Source: Streptomyces shenzhenensis (GTDB taxonomy: Bacteria > Actinomycetota > Actinomycetes > Streptomycetales > Streptomycetaceae). Taken from it: a stretch of 64,000 nucleotides of DNA. The DNA lies in the NCBI RefSeq assembly GCF_003688995.1, contig NZ_PENI01000026.1, positions 85,102 to 149,101 of the forward strand. Direction: 5' to 3'. Below, piece after piece: positions 8,080 to 17,020 of the stretch. Both the position numbers and the translations under genes were made by a program. The notes under the pieces were generated by a model. It had not been told where the DNA came from and did no database searches. It saw only the letters and a list, made by a program, of their open reading frames with translations. Numbering within the stretch: position 1 is the first letter of the stretch; the number at the start of each line of letters is the position of its first letter.

Positions 8080-8853
8080 ATGTCGGCAGGCGAGACAGGT
8101 GGCGGGGCGCAGGTCAAGTCCGCGGTGCGGACCGTCGAATTGCTCGAGTACTTCGCCGGCCGGCCCGGTATGCACTCCCTCGCGGCCGTCCAGGAGGCCG
8201 TCGGGTACCCCAAGTCCAGCCTGTACATGCTGCTGCGCACGCTCGTGGAGCTGGGCTGGGTGGAGACGGACGCGACCGGCACGCGTTACGGCATCGGGGT
8301 GCGGGCGCTGCTCGTGGGGACGTCGTACCTCGACGGCGACGAGGTGGTGGCCGCGGCCCGCCCCACGCTGGACCGCCTGTCGGACGACACGACGGAGACC
8401 ATCCACCTGGCCCGTCTGGACGGCACCAACATCGTCTATCTGGCCACCCGCCAGTCGCAGCACTATCTGCGCCCGTTCACCCGCGTCGGCCGCCGGCTGC
8501 CCGCGCACTCCACGTCCCTCGGCAAGGCGCTGCTCGCCACCCACACCGACGAGCAGGTGCGCAAGCTGCTCCCGGAGACCCTGCCCGCCCTGACCGAGCA
8601 CACCATCACCGACCGGGAGAAGCTCATCGAGGAGCTGCACCAGGTCCGGGAGCAGGGCTTCGCCGTCGACCGGGAGGAGAACACGCTCGGGCTGCGCTGC
8701 TTCGGCGTCGCCATCCCCTACCGCACCCCCGCCCGCGACGCGATCAGCTGCTCGGTGCCGGTGGCCCGGCTGACGCCCGCCCACGAACAGATGGTCAAGG
8801 ACGCCCTGTTCGACGCCCGCGACCGGCTGACGCTGGCCACGCGCAGGCTGTGA
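8080..8853 (+). CDS. IclR family transcriptional regulator
   Basis: A 257-residue regulator with an N-terminal winged helix-turn-helix (SAVRTVELLEYFAGRPGMHSL onwards, about 12-75, including YPKSSLYMLLRTLVELGWV) and a C-terminal IclR effector domain (YLRPFTRVGRRLPAHSTSLGKALLA, then EQGFAVDREENTLGLRCFGVAIPYR). I chose ATG 8080 because GAAGGGG lies 9 bp upstream; an ATG at 8026 is in frame but would place the start inside the shared promoter region. It is divergent from KGSADH and is the likely controller of that gene, probably sensing a sugar acid or keto acid. Confidence 0.9.
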   Translation: MSAGETGGGAQVKSAVRTVELLEYFAGRPGMHSLAAVQEAVGYPKSSLYMLLRTLVELGWVETDATGTRYGIGVRALLVGTSYLDGDEVVAAARPTLDRLSDDTTETIHLARLDGTNIVYLATRQSQHYLRPFTRVGRRLPAHSTSLGKALLATHTDEQVRKLLPETLPALTEHTITDREKLIEELHQVREQGFAVDREENTLGLRCFGVAIPYRTPARDAISCSVPVARLTPAHEQMVKDALFDARDRLTLATRRL

Positions 8854-8878
8854 CGGACGCCGGCGGCTGCGGTCCGTC
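8852..8878 (+). terminator. Candidate hairpin after IclR gene
   Basis: The inverted repeat GACGGAC/GTCCGTC (7 bp, 13-nt loop) starts on the stop codon of the IclR gene. There is no T tract, which is usual for GC-rich actinobacterial terminators. Confidence 0.3.
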
Positions 8879-8991
8879 GCGATCGCGGCCTGCCGAACAC
8901 CGGGCTCACGGGACACGGTTCTCTGAGCACACGATGAGAAAACGGGGTCAACAGGAACGTTTCCCGCCGTCTCCTCGTCCTTGTGTGCGGG

Positions 8992-10449
8992 ATGAACAAG
9001 ACGATCAGGCGGGCGTCCGTCTTCGCGCTGCTGCTCGTGCTCGCCCTGCTCATGCGGGCGACCTGGGTGCAGTTCTACGACGGCAAGGCCCTCGCGGACG
9101 ACAAGGACAACCGGCGCAACGCGATCCAGACGTACGCGGCACCGCTCGGGAACATCGTCGTGGCCGGGAACGCGGTCACCGGCTCGGCGCGCACGTCGGG
9201 GGGTGATCTCGCGTACAAGCGCACCTACAAGGACGGCGCGCTGTACGCCGCGGTGACCGGCTACGCCTCGCAGAGCTATGCGCCCACCCAGCTGGAGGGC
9301 ATCTACCAGGACCTGCTCAACGGCACGGACACCCGGCTCAAGACCGTCATGGACACGGTCACCGGCGAACGGGCCGCCCCGGGCGATGTGATCACGACGA
9401 TCGACCCGGACGTGCAGAAGGCGGCGTACGACGCGCTCGGCGACAAGAAGGGCGGCGCCGTCGCGATCGACCCGAAGACCGGCCGGATCCTCGCGGTCGT
9501 GTCGACCCCGTCGTACGACCCGGCCACGCTCACCGACGCCAACACCGCCGGGTCCGCCTGGAAGCGGCTCAACGCCGACCCCGACAAGCCGCTGACCAAC
9601 CGCGGGCTGCGCCAGCCGCTGCCGCCGGGCTCGACGTTCAAGCTGGTCGTCGCGGCGGCGGCGCTGGAGGACGGGCTGTACCCGAACGTGGACGAGCGGA
9701 CCGAGAGCCCGGACCCGTACCGGCTGCCCGGCACCACGCGGGACCTCGCCAACGAGAACACCTCCGCGCCCTGCGAGAACGCCTCGATCCGCACCGCCCT
9801 GCGGTACTCCTGCAACAATGTCTTCGCGAAGATGGCCGTCGACCTCGGCCAGGACAAGGTGAAGGCGATGGCCGACAAGTTCGGCTTCGACGACGACAAG
9901 CGGGACGTGCCGGTGCGGGCCTACACCAGCGTCTACCCGTCCGGCATGGACGACGCGCAGACCGCCCTGTCGGGCATCGGCCAGTTCGACGTGACCGCGA
10001 CCCCGCTGCAGCTGGCCATGGTGTCGGCCGCCATAGCCAACGGCGGTGAGCTGGTCTCGCCCCATATGGTGTCGCAGATCACCGACAGCGGCGGCGATGT
10101 GCTGCAGAACTACGACGACAGCGCCGGCCGCACCAGGATCGTCAGCTCCACTACCGCCGAACAGCTCCGGTCTGCGATGCAGACGGTGGTCGAGCAGGGC
10201 ACGGGCACCAACGCGCGGATTCCGGGTGTCACCGTCGGCGGCAAGACCGGCACCGCGCAGCACGGCGAGAACAACAGCAAGACGCCGTACGCCTGGTTCA
10301 CCTCCTACGGCACGTCCGACACGTCGGGCAAGGAGGTCGCCGTCGCGGTGATGGTCGAGCAGTCGGACGCGGCGCGCTCGGAGGTCAGCGGCAACGGGTT
10401 GGCTGCGCCGGTTGCGCAGGCGATGATGCGGGCGGCGCTGAAAAGGTGA
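8992..10449 (+). CDS. Class B penicillin-binding protein (PbpA/FtsI-like transpeptidase)
   Basis: A 485-residue peptidoglycan transpeptidase with one N-terminal membrane segment (ASVFALLLVLALLMRATWVQF, about 8-28) placing the catalytic domain outside the membrane. The serine-transpeptidase motifs are all present: STFK at 214-217 (nucleophile S214), SCN at 273-275 and KTG at 418-420. The short N-terminal dimerisation part resembles actinobacterial PbpA. I prefer ATG 8992 (MNKTIRRAS) to GTG 8983. No FtsW/RodA partner, PASTA kinase or phosphatase gene lies beside it, unlike the housekeeping pbpA locus near oriC, so it is an extra, stand-alone paralogue. Confidence 0.92.
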   Translation: MNKTIRRASVFALLLVLALLMRATWVQFYDGKALADDKDNRRNAIQTYAAPLGNIVVAGNAVTGSARTSGGDLAYKRTYKDGALYAAVTGYASQSYAPTQLEGIYQDLLNGTDTRLKTVMDTVTGERAAPGDVITTIDPDVQKAAYDALGDKKGGAVAIDPKTGRILAVVSTPSYDPATLTDANTAGSAWKRLNADPDKPLTNRGLRQPLPPGSTFKLVVAAAALEDGLYPNVDERTESPDPYRLPGTTRDLANENTSAPCENASIRTALRYSCNNVFAKMAVDLGQDKVKAMADKFGFDDDKRDVPVRAYTSVYPSGMDDAQTALSGIGQFDVTATPLQLAMVSAAIANGGELVSPHMVSQITDSGGDVLQNYDDSAGRTRIVSSTTAEQLRSAMQTVVEQGTGTNARIPGVTVGGKTGTAQHGENNSKTPYAWFTSYGTSDTSGKEVAVAVMVEQSDAARSEVSGNGLAAPVAQAMMRAALKR

Positions 10450-10507
10450 CCGCTGTTGTGCTGCCGAGGTCCGGTCGTGGTTCGGTGCCGGCCGGTGGGG
10501 GCCGGCC

Positions 10508-10538
10508 GCGCAGTTCCCCGCGCCCCTTCAGGGCGCTG
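10508..10538. repeat. Copy of the common Streptomyces 3' intergenic repeat
   Basis: The words GCGCAGTTCCCCGCGCCCCT followed by CAGGGCGC form an imperfect form of the GC-rich palindrome seen again in good form at 33739-33770 (where GGGGCGCGGGGAACTGCGCG is the reverse complement). This element is very common after streptomycete genes and probably acts as the penicillin-binding protein gene's terminator. Confidence 0.5.
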
Positions 10539-10549
10539 CCCTGCCCGGC

Positions 10550-10877
10550 GGCTACTTCACGCCGCGTGGGCACCTGTTGACCGGCGAGCCGGATGCCGCC
10601 GACGATCTGGCCGCGGACGCGCTGCTCGCGCTGTGGCACCGCTGGGACCACCGCGAGGAGCGCACCGAGAACCCCGATGTGGCGGGCGTCGTCGATGTGC
10701 AGGAGGCGCTGCGCGGACTGCCGTTCAGGAAACGGGCGTGCGTGGTGCTGCGGCACGCCTTCGACCTGTCGGAGCGGGAGACCGCGCTCGCCCTGGGGAT
10801 CTCCGTGGGTACGGTGAAGAGCCAGACGTCGAAGGGCATGGCCGAGCTCCAGCGGCGGCTCGGCTCCCGGGACCTGC
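10550..10877 (+). pseudogene. Truncated ECF-type sigma factor (region 4 retained, region 2 partly deleted)
   Basis: The readable frame gives HLLTGEPDAADDLAADALLALWHRW (part of sigma region 2.1-2.2), jumps after a short linker to DVQEALRGLPFRKRACVVLRHAFDLSERETALALGISVGTVKSQTSKGMAELQRRLG, a complete sigma region 4 with its helix-turn-helix. Most of region 2, including the -10 recognition part, is missing, and there is no start codon with a ribosome binding site, only TTG 10577. After about 10877 the frame degenerates into low-complexity Arg/Pro read-through. It should not work as a sigma factor. Open reading continues to 11602 but without family resemblance. Confidence 0.6.
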
Positions 10878-10899
10878 CCCGGACGGTGCCCGCGGCGGT

Positions 10900-11579
10900 G
10901 GGGGCGCCGCCCCGCGCGGGGACGGCCGCGGCCCTGCGGGTACCCGGCGGCGGGAGGTGCCCGAGGGGGTGCCGGAGGAGGTGCGCGCCCGGCTGCGCGC
11001 GGCGGCCGGGGCGCACCGCCCGGACCGGGCGCGCATGCTGGCCCGGACCGAGCGGGGCAGGGCCGCCGGTGACCGGCCCGGACCAGGGAACGCACCGACG
11101 CCGAGGGGCGGTTGGGTCCGGGTGGCCGGCGCCACCGCGGCGGTCGCCGGGGTGCTCGCGGTCTGCGGCTACGGGGTGGCGTCCGGCGTACGGTAGGACC
11201 CGCCCCCGCGGCGGACCGTCGCGGCCTCGCCCGCCCCGGCGGCGCGGTCGACCCGCACAGCAACGCGTTCTGGGCGCAGAGCGAGGTGACCCTGAGCACG
11301 GCGCGGCCGCTGACCTCCCTGAGCGTGCGGCTTGCGGTCGCCCGGACCGGCGGTGTGACCTCCACCGGGGCCTGGCGCACGCTGCCCGAGGACGACTTCA
11401 CGCTGACCGCCCGGGAGCGGGGCGGCTTCCTCGTCTTCACCTGGACGCTCAGAGCGGGGCGTACGGTCCCGGCGGGGGACTGGATCTTCGCCGGGCAGTA
11501 CGACCACGACCGCGGCGGCCGGGACGCCGGGGACGACCGCTACACGATCACCGGCACGACGGGCAACGCGCCACCGTGA
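10900..11579 (+). pseudogene. Frameshifted membrane/secreted hypothetical protein downstream of sigma remnant
   Basis: Two frames must be joined. The first gives VPEEVRARLRAAAGAHRPDR, then one hydrophobic segment AGATAAVAGVLAVCGYGVASG ending at a TAG at about 11196. A second frame carries on with DPHSNAFWAQSEVTLSTARP, RTGGVTSTGAWRTLPEDDF and DWIFAGQYDHDRGGRDAGDDRY to the stop at 11579. The pattern, a short cytosolic part, one membrane helix and an extracellular beta-rich domain, resembles the unknown proteins paired with streptomycete sigma factors, possibly anti-sigma-like. The frameshift near 11190-11260 makes the gene broken unless it is a sequencing error. Confidence 0.5.
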
Positions 11580-11736
11580 CAGGCGACTTCACCGCGCGAT
11601 GACCAGGCGGACCCGACGGGACGGAGCGGGGGACGCCCGGGCGGTTGACGGCACCGGGCGGCGGACACAATGCAGAGGCGGGAGCCGTCGCCGACGGTGA
11701 CCGCCGAGCCGGGAGCGGACGGAGGGGGACACCGCG

Positions 11737-12159
11737 ATGGATCTGACGCCGATCGTGACACCGGGGGCCCAGGCGCTGGTCGCCGCCATCATGACCGACG
11801 GGTGGGAGCGGGTGCGCGGCTGGCTCGCGGCCCGGTGGAGCGGGCGGACCGGCGAGCCGGCGGACGAGATCGAGCGGCGGCTCGACGACGCGCACCGGCA
11901 GCCGGCGGGCCGGGACCCGGACGACGGCCAGGACCCGGACGACGGTGCGGCGCGGGCCCGGCTCACCGCCCGCTGGACCGCCTTCCTGCTGGCCGCCGTC
12001 GCCGAGCGGCCCGAACTCCTCGGCCTCGTCCGCGAACTCGGCACACCCGCCGGAGCCCTGCACGACAACAGCAACAGCAACAACAACAGCGGAACGGTCA
12101 CCTCGCTCGTCCAGAGCCGTGATGTGCACGGCGGAATCCGGCTCGGCCCGGGCTCCTGA
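11737..12159 (+). CDS. Small hypothetical protein with Asn/Ser tract
   Basis: A 140-residue cytoplasmic protein starting ATG 11737 behind GGAGGGGGA. The N-terminal part (LTPIVTPGAQALVAAIMTDGWERVRGW) is helical, the middle is acidic (PDDGQDPDDG), a second helix (RLTARWTAFLLAAVAERPELLGLVREL) follows, and the tail has an NSNSNNNS tract (coded by AAC/AGC repeats at 12064-12092) ending SLVQSRDVHGGIRLG. Similar small streptomycete proteins end in a VQARDIHGGI-like motif. I do not know the function; the tail suggests an assembly or interaction motif. It appears monocistronic. Confidence 0.6.
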   Translation: MDLTPIVTPGAQALVAAIMTDGWERVRGWLAARWSGRTGEPADEIERRLDDAHRQPAGRDPDDGQDPDDGAARARLTARWTAFLLAAVAERPELLGLVRELGTPAGALHDNSNSNNNSGTVTSLVQSRDVHGGIRLGPGS

Positions 12160-12199
12160 GCGCCACCGCGCCGTCCGCGGGCGTGCCGGTTCGGAGCCC

Positions 12200-12332
12200 G
12201 TGGACGCGGTCGGCGGCCGCCAGTCGCCGAGGTCGCCGGCCGGGGTGTGCGACGCGGCCTCGGCGTCGGTGAACTGCGGCCGGTCCGCAGGGACGGTGAC
12301 CGTGGCGCCGGGGGGAGCCGTGCCGGCCGAAC
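12200..12332 (-). pseudogene. Possible C-terminal remnant of a pectinesterase
   Basis: The minus strand reads GATVTVPADRPQFTDAEAA followed by SHTPAGDLGDWRP. This resembles the C-terminal end of carbohydrate esterase family 8 pectinesterases, where a GPGA-x-RPQLTDAQAA-x-YT-x-LGDW-P-like stretch is usual. It lies just downstream, same strand, of the pectate lyase gene. No active site or start is present; everything upstream of it is lost. The family call is my own recognition from a short segment and needs a profile search. Confidence 0.35.
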
Positions 12333-12413
12333 GGGCGGGGGCCTCGCCGCGGCCCCGCCGGTGGTGGGGGCGGGCCGGGGCGGCGGGGCCCCGGCCCGTG
12401 CGCGCGGGGCGGG

Positions 12414-13751
12414 TCAGCCGAGCCGGCCGGCGCCCGCGCGGTGGTCGACGATGCCGGGCACGGCCCGGGCCGGGTCGACCCTGGTCCGCAGGGTGGGCGT
12501 CCAGCCGGCGCCGGACTGGAGGGTCTCGCCGGGTACCTCGGCGTTGTGGACGGCGATCAGATCGGTCCGTACGCCGTTGACGTAGTTGTCGTCGGCGGTG
12601 AGCGGCGCCTCCTTCCACTTCTTCAGGATCGACCCCGCCGTGACGCCGTCCGCGAGGGTGAACGCGTTGTGCTCGGCGACGAGTTGGGACTCCATGCCGA
12701 TGCCGAAGCTGTAGCCGTAGCCGGGCTCGGCGACGAAGTGGTTGTTGTAGGAGTCGACCTGTCCGAAGCGGACCCGGGGCGCGCGCTCGACCAGGTTCGC
12801 GAACAGGTTGTGGTGGAAGGTGACCTTGAGGTGGCCCCGGTCGACCGCGGCGGTCGCGGCGCTGTCGCTGTTGCCGATCAGGATCGTCTTGTCGTGGTCC
12901 CTGAAGACGTTCCAGGAGGCCGTGACGTAGTCGGCACCCTTGACGATGTCCAGTTCACCGTCGTGCTGTTCGTAGATCCGTCCGTAGTGGTACGGGTGGG
13001 TGCTGTCGGGGTGGTCGCCGTCGGTGAAGGTGTTGTGGTCGATCCACACCTGGGTCGAGCCGTAGATCACCGCGCTGTCGTACTCGGAGTTCCAGTTGCC
13101 GTCGGCGGTGTCGGTCGGGTCCCACTGCGGGAAGCAGTCGAGCGGGCTCTCGAAGGTCAGGTTGCGGACGATGACGTTGTCGACGTCCTTGATCTGCAGG
13201 CTCGCGCCCTTGAAGCCGGCGTCCCTGCCGATGCCGACGATGGTCGTGTTGGCCGGGACGAACGCCTTGATGAAGGCGTCCTGGCGGGCGGCGGAGGCGC
13301 GGCGCAGTCCCTCGGGGCTGTCGGCGGGCTCCTCGTCCAGGGTCCTCTCGCGGCCCCATTTCTCCGGGGAATAGGTGTCCAGGTAGGTGGCGAAGTCGTA
13401 GCCCGGCGCCTGGAAGGAGGCGCAGTCCGGGCCGTCGGCGTCGATGGTGCCGCTGACTCTGACGATCTTCGGCGCGCTGCCGCCGTCGGCCAGGGCGGCC
13501 TTGAACTCCTCCCAGGTGGTGACGGTGTAGACATGCGCGCGGGCGGCGGCGGCGCCGCCGGTGGTGCCGGTGCCGTGGGCGCCCCAGCCGTCGTTCGCGG
13601 GCAGCACCTGGCGGGTGACGTCGGCGCGGTGGGCGGGCTGCGCGGCAGCGGTGCCGGTGACGGCGAGCACGAGGGCGGTGCAGCTCACGGCGACGGCCAC
13701 ACGAGCACGAGTGGCACGAGTGGCACGTTCATGACATGCAGAGATACGCAC
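12414..13751 (-). CDS. Secreted pectate lyase (polysaccharide lyase family 1)
   Basis: Cleaves de-esterified homogalacturonan by beta-elimination outside the cell. The 445-residue product starts at GTG 13751, with GAGGAG about 9 bp upstream. It has an Arg-rich N region, a hydrophobic core VAVAVSCTALVLAVTGTAAAQPA and a likely signal peptidase site after AAA/AQPA. The parallel beta-helix shows family motifs: VIVRNLTFESPLDCFPQWD, VWIDHNTFTDGDHPDS (Ca2+ and substrate Asp residues) and the catalytic-arginine region FHHNLFANLVERAPRVRFG. The open frame continues far upstream to 14837 but only as antisense of the next gene. It closes the pectin-related region and gives galacturonate oligomers for the uronate genes. 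Confidence 0.93.
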   Translation of the reverse strand: MRISACHERATRATRARVAVAVSCTALVLAVTGTAAAQPAHRADVTRQVLPANDGWGAHGTGTTGGAAAARAHVYTVTTWEEFKAALADGGSAPKIVRVSGTIDADGPDCASFQAPGYDFATYLDTYSPEKWGRERTLDEEPADSPEGLRRASAARQDAFIKAFVPANTTIVGIGRDAGFKGASLQIKDVDNVIVRNLTFESPLDCFPQWDPTDTADGNWNSEYDSAVIYGSTQVWIDHNTFTDGDHPDSTHPYHYGRIYEQHDGELDIVKGADYVTASWNVFRDHDKTILIGNSDSAATAAVDRGHLKVTFHHNLFANLVERAPRVRFGQVDSYNNHFVAEPGYGYSFGIGMESQLVAEHNAFTLADGVTAGSILKKWKEAPLTADDNYVNGVRTDLIAVHNAEVPGETLQSGAGWTPTLRTRVDPARAVPGIVDHRAGAGRLG

Positions 13752-13999
13752 GGTCGGGTCTCCTCGGTTAGTCCGATACGAGCCAGGTGATGTCCACGTC
13801 GTACAGCCGCACGACGTCGCGCGGCGACCTGCGGGCTCGGCGCTCGTCTCGTCGTTGTGCGCCGGCCCGACCTGTCTGCGGGTGAGTGACACGATGGTGT
13901 GTCTTCGGGACAGGGGGTGGGGAAGGCGGGGCGCGCGGGGAGCCGTGCGCCCGGCCCACGCCGGCCGGCGGCTCCCCGCCGCCGGGGCCCGTCGGGCAG

Positions 14000-15337
14000 T
14001 CAGTGGTTCTGCTTCCAGTCGGCCTGCGCCTTGTCGAGCTGGTCGGCCAGGGTGTCCAGGAAGTCCTTCGCGCTCATCTTCCCGAGCAGCAGCTTCTGGA
14101 AGTTCGGCTCGTTGTCGGCCTTCGAGATGGTGTTCCAGTCGGGCAGGTAGTACGGCAGCTGCACGATCTTGGTGCCGGTCCCGTTCAGCGCCTCCGCCGC
14201 CAGCTTCGTGGGCTCGGCCCGCTGGATCCAGGCGTCCCCGGCCGCGTCGGTGTTGGCCGGGACCTGGCCCGCGGACTCGTTGAACTTGGAGTTCTCCTCG
14301 TGCGACAGCGCGAACTCGATGAACTTCCAGGCCGCCGCCTTGTTCTTGCTCGACTTGAACAGGCTCAGCCCGTCGACCGGGTTGGACACCTGCACGCGAG
14401 TGCCGTCCTCCAGCGTCGGGTTCGGAATCCCGCGGAACTTCCCGTCGCCAAGCGCCTTCAGATGGTCCTGGTAGGAGCCCAGGTTGTGGCTCAGCATGCC
14501 GATGGTGCCGCTGTCCCACTGGGCGACCATCTTGGTGAAGTCGTTGTTGACGTCGGCCGCCGGGGTGACCTTCTTGTACAGCGCGACGTACTTCTCCAGG
14601 GCCGCCACGTTCCGCGGGTCGTTGACGGTGGTCCTGTCGCCCTTCCAGAACGAGGTGATGCCGGTCTGCCCGTACACCGCGTCCAGGGCCGGCGCGATGG
14701 CGCCCTCGCCGCCCCGGATGGTGAAGCCGAACCGGTTCTTGCCCTGGTCGGTGAGCTTGTCCGCGGCGTCGTAGAACTTCGACCAGGTGGTCGGCGCGTC
14801 GAGGCCGGCCTGCTCGAACAGGTCGGTGCGATACCACAGGGTGCCGTTGTTGGCCGAGGTCGGCACCTGGTAGAGGTCGTCCCCGCCGCCCGCCGACTTG
14901 GAGATCGCCAGCAGGCCGTCGTTCAGCCTGCCGTTCAGCGAACTCTTCGCGACCCGGTCGTCGAGCGGCTCCAGCGCCCCCTGCACCGCCACCGCGGCGA
15001 GCATCGCCGTGCCCACGCCGCCGACATCGGGCAGCCCGCCGCCCTGGATGGCGGTGTCGTACTTCGACTGGGCGCTCGCGGCGGGAATGCCGACGTACTC
15101 GACCTTGATGTCCGGGTACTTCTTCTCGAAGTCGGCGATGACCTGCTTCCAGATGTCGGTGCGCACACCGCCGTTGTTGTCCCAGAAGGTGATCGTGCCC
15201 TTGCCCGAGCCCTCGTCGCCCTTGTCCCCCGCGCTGCCGCTGCCGTCGTCACCGCAGGCGGTGGCGGTCAGCACGAGCACGGAGCCCAGGGCGACGGCCG
15301 TGGCGGCGCGCCTGCTTCTGCGGATGCTCTTCATCAT
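14000..15337 (-). CDS. ABC transporter sugar-binding lipoprotein
   Basis: An extracytoplasmic solute-binding protein (family 1) of 445 residues for an oligosaccharide or monosaccharide importer. The signal peptide MMKSIRRSRRAATAVALGSV is followed by a lipobox ending ATAC with the acylated cysteine at about C28, then an Asp/Gly/Ser linker. Two adjacent ATGs (15337 and 15334) are possible starts. It is the last gene of the minus-strand operon, 117 bp after the GH43 gene; the two permease genes are upstream in the same operon. The ligand is likely a plant cell wall sugar such as arabinose or arabino-oligosaccharide, by context only. Confidence 0.9.
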   Translation of the reverse strand: MMKSIRRSRRAATAVALGSVLVLTATACGDDGSGSAGDKGDEGSGKGTITFWDNNGGVRTDIWKQVIADFEKKYPDIKVEYVGIPAASAQSKYDTAIQGGGLPDVGGVGTAMLAAVAVQGALEPLDDRVAKSSLNGRLNDGLLAISKSAGGGDDLYQVPTSANNGTLWYRTDLFEQAGLDAPTTWSKFYDAADKLTDQGKNRFGFTIRGGEGAIAPALDAVYGQTGITSFWKGDRTTVNDPRNVAALEKYVALYKKVTPAADVNNDFTKMVAQWDSGTIGMLSHNLGSYQDHLKALGDGKFRGIPNPTLEDGTRVQVSNPVDGLSLFKSSKNKAAAWKFIEFALSHEENSKFNESAGQVPANTDAAGDAWIQRAEPTKLAAEALNGTGTKIVQLPYYLPDWNTISKADNEPNFQKLLLGKMSAKDFLDTLADQLDKAQADWKQNH

Positions 15338-15454
15338 TGTCGGCTCTCTTCATTCTGGTTCCAACGGGGATGTGACGGTGTGGGGGGTGTGTCCGATCTC
15401 GCGGTCGCCGGTGCGCACCGACGACCGTGGTGCCGTGTCCTGGTCCGCGGGGGC

Positions 15455-17020
15455 TCAGGACGGGGTGATGCGGAAGTGCGTGAAGACGGCCGCCCCGGCC
15501 TGGCCCGGTCCCTCGGGCGCCAGCGCGAACAGGCCGAGCAGGGCGCCGACCCAGCGCCAGGGCGTGGCGGCGAACACGGGCCCCGAGCGGCGCAGCCCGG
15601 CCCCCGCGTCGTGGGCGAAGCGGCAGCGCGCGCCGGGTCCGGCCTCGATCCGCAGCCGGACCCGTCCCGCGGGCACCGGGACCGGCCGGGCGGCGTCCCG
15701 CTCCCGCTCCGCCACGGACTCGGCGAACCGGTGCACGAGCCGGACCGTGCCGTCGGCGTCCCGTTCGAGCCCGATCCAGGCGAATGCGTCCCCGAGCACC
15801 GCGAGCCCCGCCCGCGCGCCCGGCTCCGCGCCGTCCAGGCGCAGTTCGACCTCGGCCGCGCACGGCGAGCCGGGCAGCCGCTGGGTGAGGACGTTCGGCA
15901 CCGCGCGCAGATCGTGCGCGCCGGCCGAGCGGACACAGGCGAGCCTGAGCCCGTCCCCGGAGTGCTGGGTGGCCCAGCCGTCCTGCGGATTGGCCGTCCA
16001 CTGCCACTGCCGCCCGTACCGTCCGCCGGGGAAGTCGTCGTCGGTGGCGGGCGCGACGGCCGGCTGCGGCGGCAACGCGGGTTTGCGGTGCACCGCGACC
16101 GGGCTGCCCTCGTGCCCGAGCACCGGCCAGCCTCCCCCGCTCTCGGCTTCGCCCGAGCCGGAGGCGTCCCCATCGGTCCAGCGCATCGGCTGGAGGTGGA
16201 CCACCCGGCCGTACGCGCCGCGCTGCTGGAAGTGCAGGAACCAGTCCTCGCCCGACGGGGTGCGCACCCAGCCGCCCTGGTGCGGCCCGTTGACGTCGGT
16301 GTCCCCCTGCTCCAGGACCGACCTGCCCTCGTACGGCCCGAAGAACGCGCGGGACCGGAAGGCGCCCTGCCAGCCCGTCGCCACTCCCCCGGCGGGCGCG
16401 AAGATCCAGAACCAGCCGTCGTGCCGGTAGAGCTTGGGGCCCTCCAGGGTGAACCAGCCGGGGATCCGGTCGCCGTCGACGATCACCTTGCCCTCGTCCA
16501 GCAGGCTGGTGCCGTCGGGGTGCATACGGTGGCCGGTGAACCGGTTCTTGATGCCGGAGCGGGATCTGGCCCAGGCGTGCACGAGGTAGGCCTCGCCGCT
16601 CTCCTCGTCCCACAGCGGGCAGGGGTCGATCAGTCCCTTGCCCTCCTTCACGAGGTGCGGCGCCGTCCACGGGCCGCGGATCTCAGGGGCGTTGACCTGG
16701 AAGATGCCCTGGTCGGGGTCGCCCCAGAAGATCCAGAAATGCTCGTCGTGGTGGCGCAGCGACGGCGCCCAGACCCCGCAGTCGTGGCGCGGCACGGCGA
16801 ACCGCCCGGCCGGTTCCAGGGCGGGCAGCGCATGGCCGACCAGTGTCCAGTTGACCAGGTCGCGGGAGTGCAGCAGCGGCAGTCCCGGGGCGCGGCCGAA
16901 GCTGGAGGCGGTGAGGTAGTAGTCGTCGCCGACGCGGACGACGTCCGGGTCGGACCAGTCGGCGTCGAGGACCGGGTTGCGGTAGGTGCCGTCGCCGAGG
17001 TCGGCGCCGTGCAGGCTCAT
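15455..17020 (-). CDS. Glycoside hydrolase family 43 enzyme (arabinofuranosidase/xylosidase type)
   Basis: A 521-residue five-bladed beta-propeller hydrolase without a signal peptide, so probably acting inside the cell on imported oligosaccharides. GH43 features are the N-terminal NPVLDADWSDPDVVRVGDDY (catalytic base Asp in the ADWSDPDV block), GLIDPCPLWDEESGEAY with the pKa-modulating Asp, and the acid Glu probably in FTLEGPKLYR. Residues from about 330 form a concanavalin-like C-terminal domain. The ATG at 17020 overlaps the stop of the DUF6807 gene (ATGA), indicating translational coupling. Pathway context (pentonate dehydratase) favours an alpha-L-arabinofuranosidase, but xylosidase activity is possible. 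Confidence 0.85.
   Translation of the reverse strand: MSLHGADLGDGTYRNPVLDADWSDPDVVRVGDDYYLTASSFGRAPGLPLLHSRDLVNWTLVGHALPALEPAGRFAVPRHDCGVWAPSLRHHDEHFWIFWGDPDQGIFQVNAPEIRGPWTAPHLVKEGKGLIDPCPLWDEESGEAYLVHAWARSRSGIKNRFTGHRMHPDGTSLLDEGKVIVDGDRIPGWFTLEGPKLYRHDGWFWIFAPAGGVATGWQGAFRSRAFFGPYEGRSVLEQGDTDVNGPHQGGWVRTPSGEDWFLHFQQRGAYGRVVHLQPMRWTDGDASGSGEAESGGGWPVLGHEGSPVAVHRKPALPPQPAVAPATDDDFPGGRYGRQWQWTANPQDGWATQHSGDGLRLACVRSAGAHDLRAVPNVLTQRLPGSPCAAEVELRLDGAEPGARAGLAVLGDAFAWIGLERDADGTVRLVHRFAESVAERERDAARPVPVPAGRVRLRIEAGPGARCRFAHDAGAGLRRSGPVFAATPWRWVGALLGLFALAPEGPGQAGAAVFTHFRITPS

Noticed and set aside
12414..14837. 807-codon minus-strand frame
   Set aside because: Real coding starts at GTG 13751 (pectate lyase); the upstream part is out-of-frame sequence of the sugar-binding protein gene.
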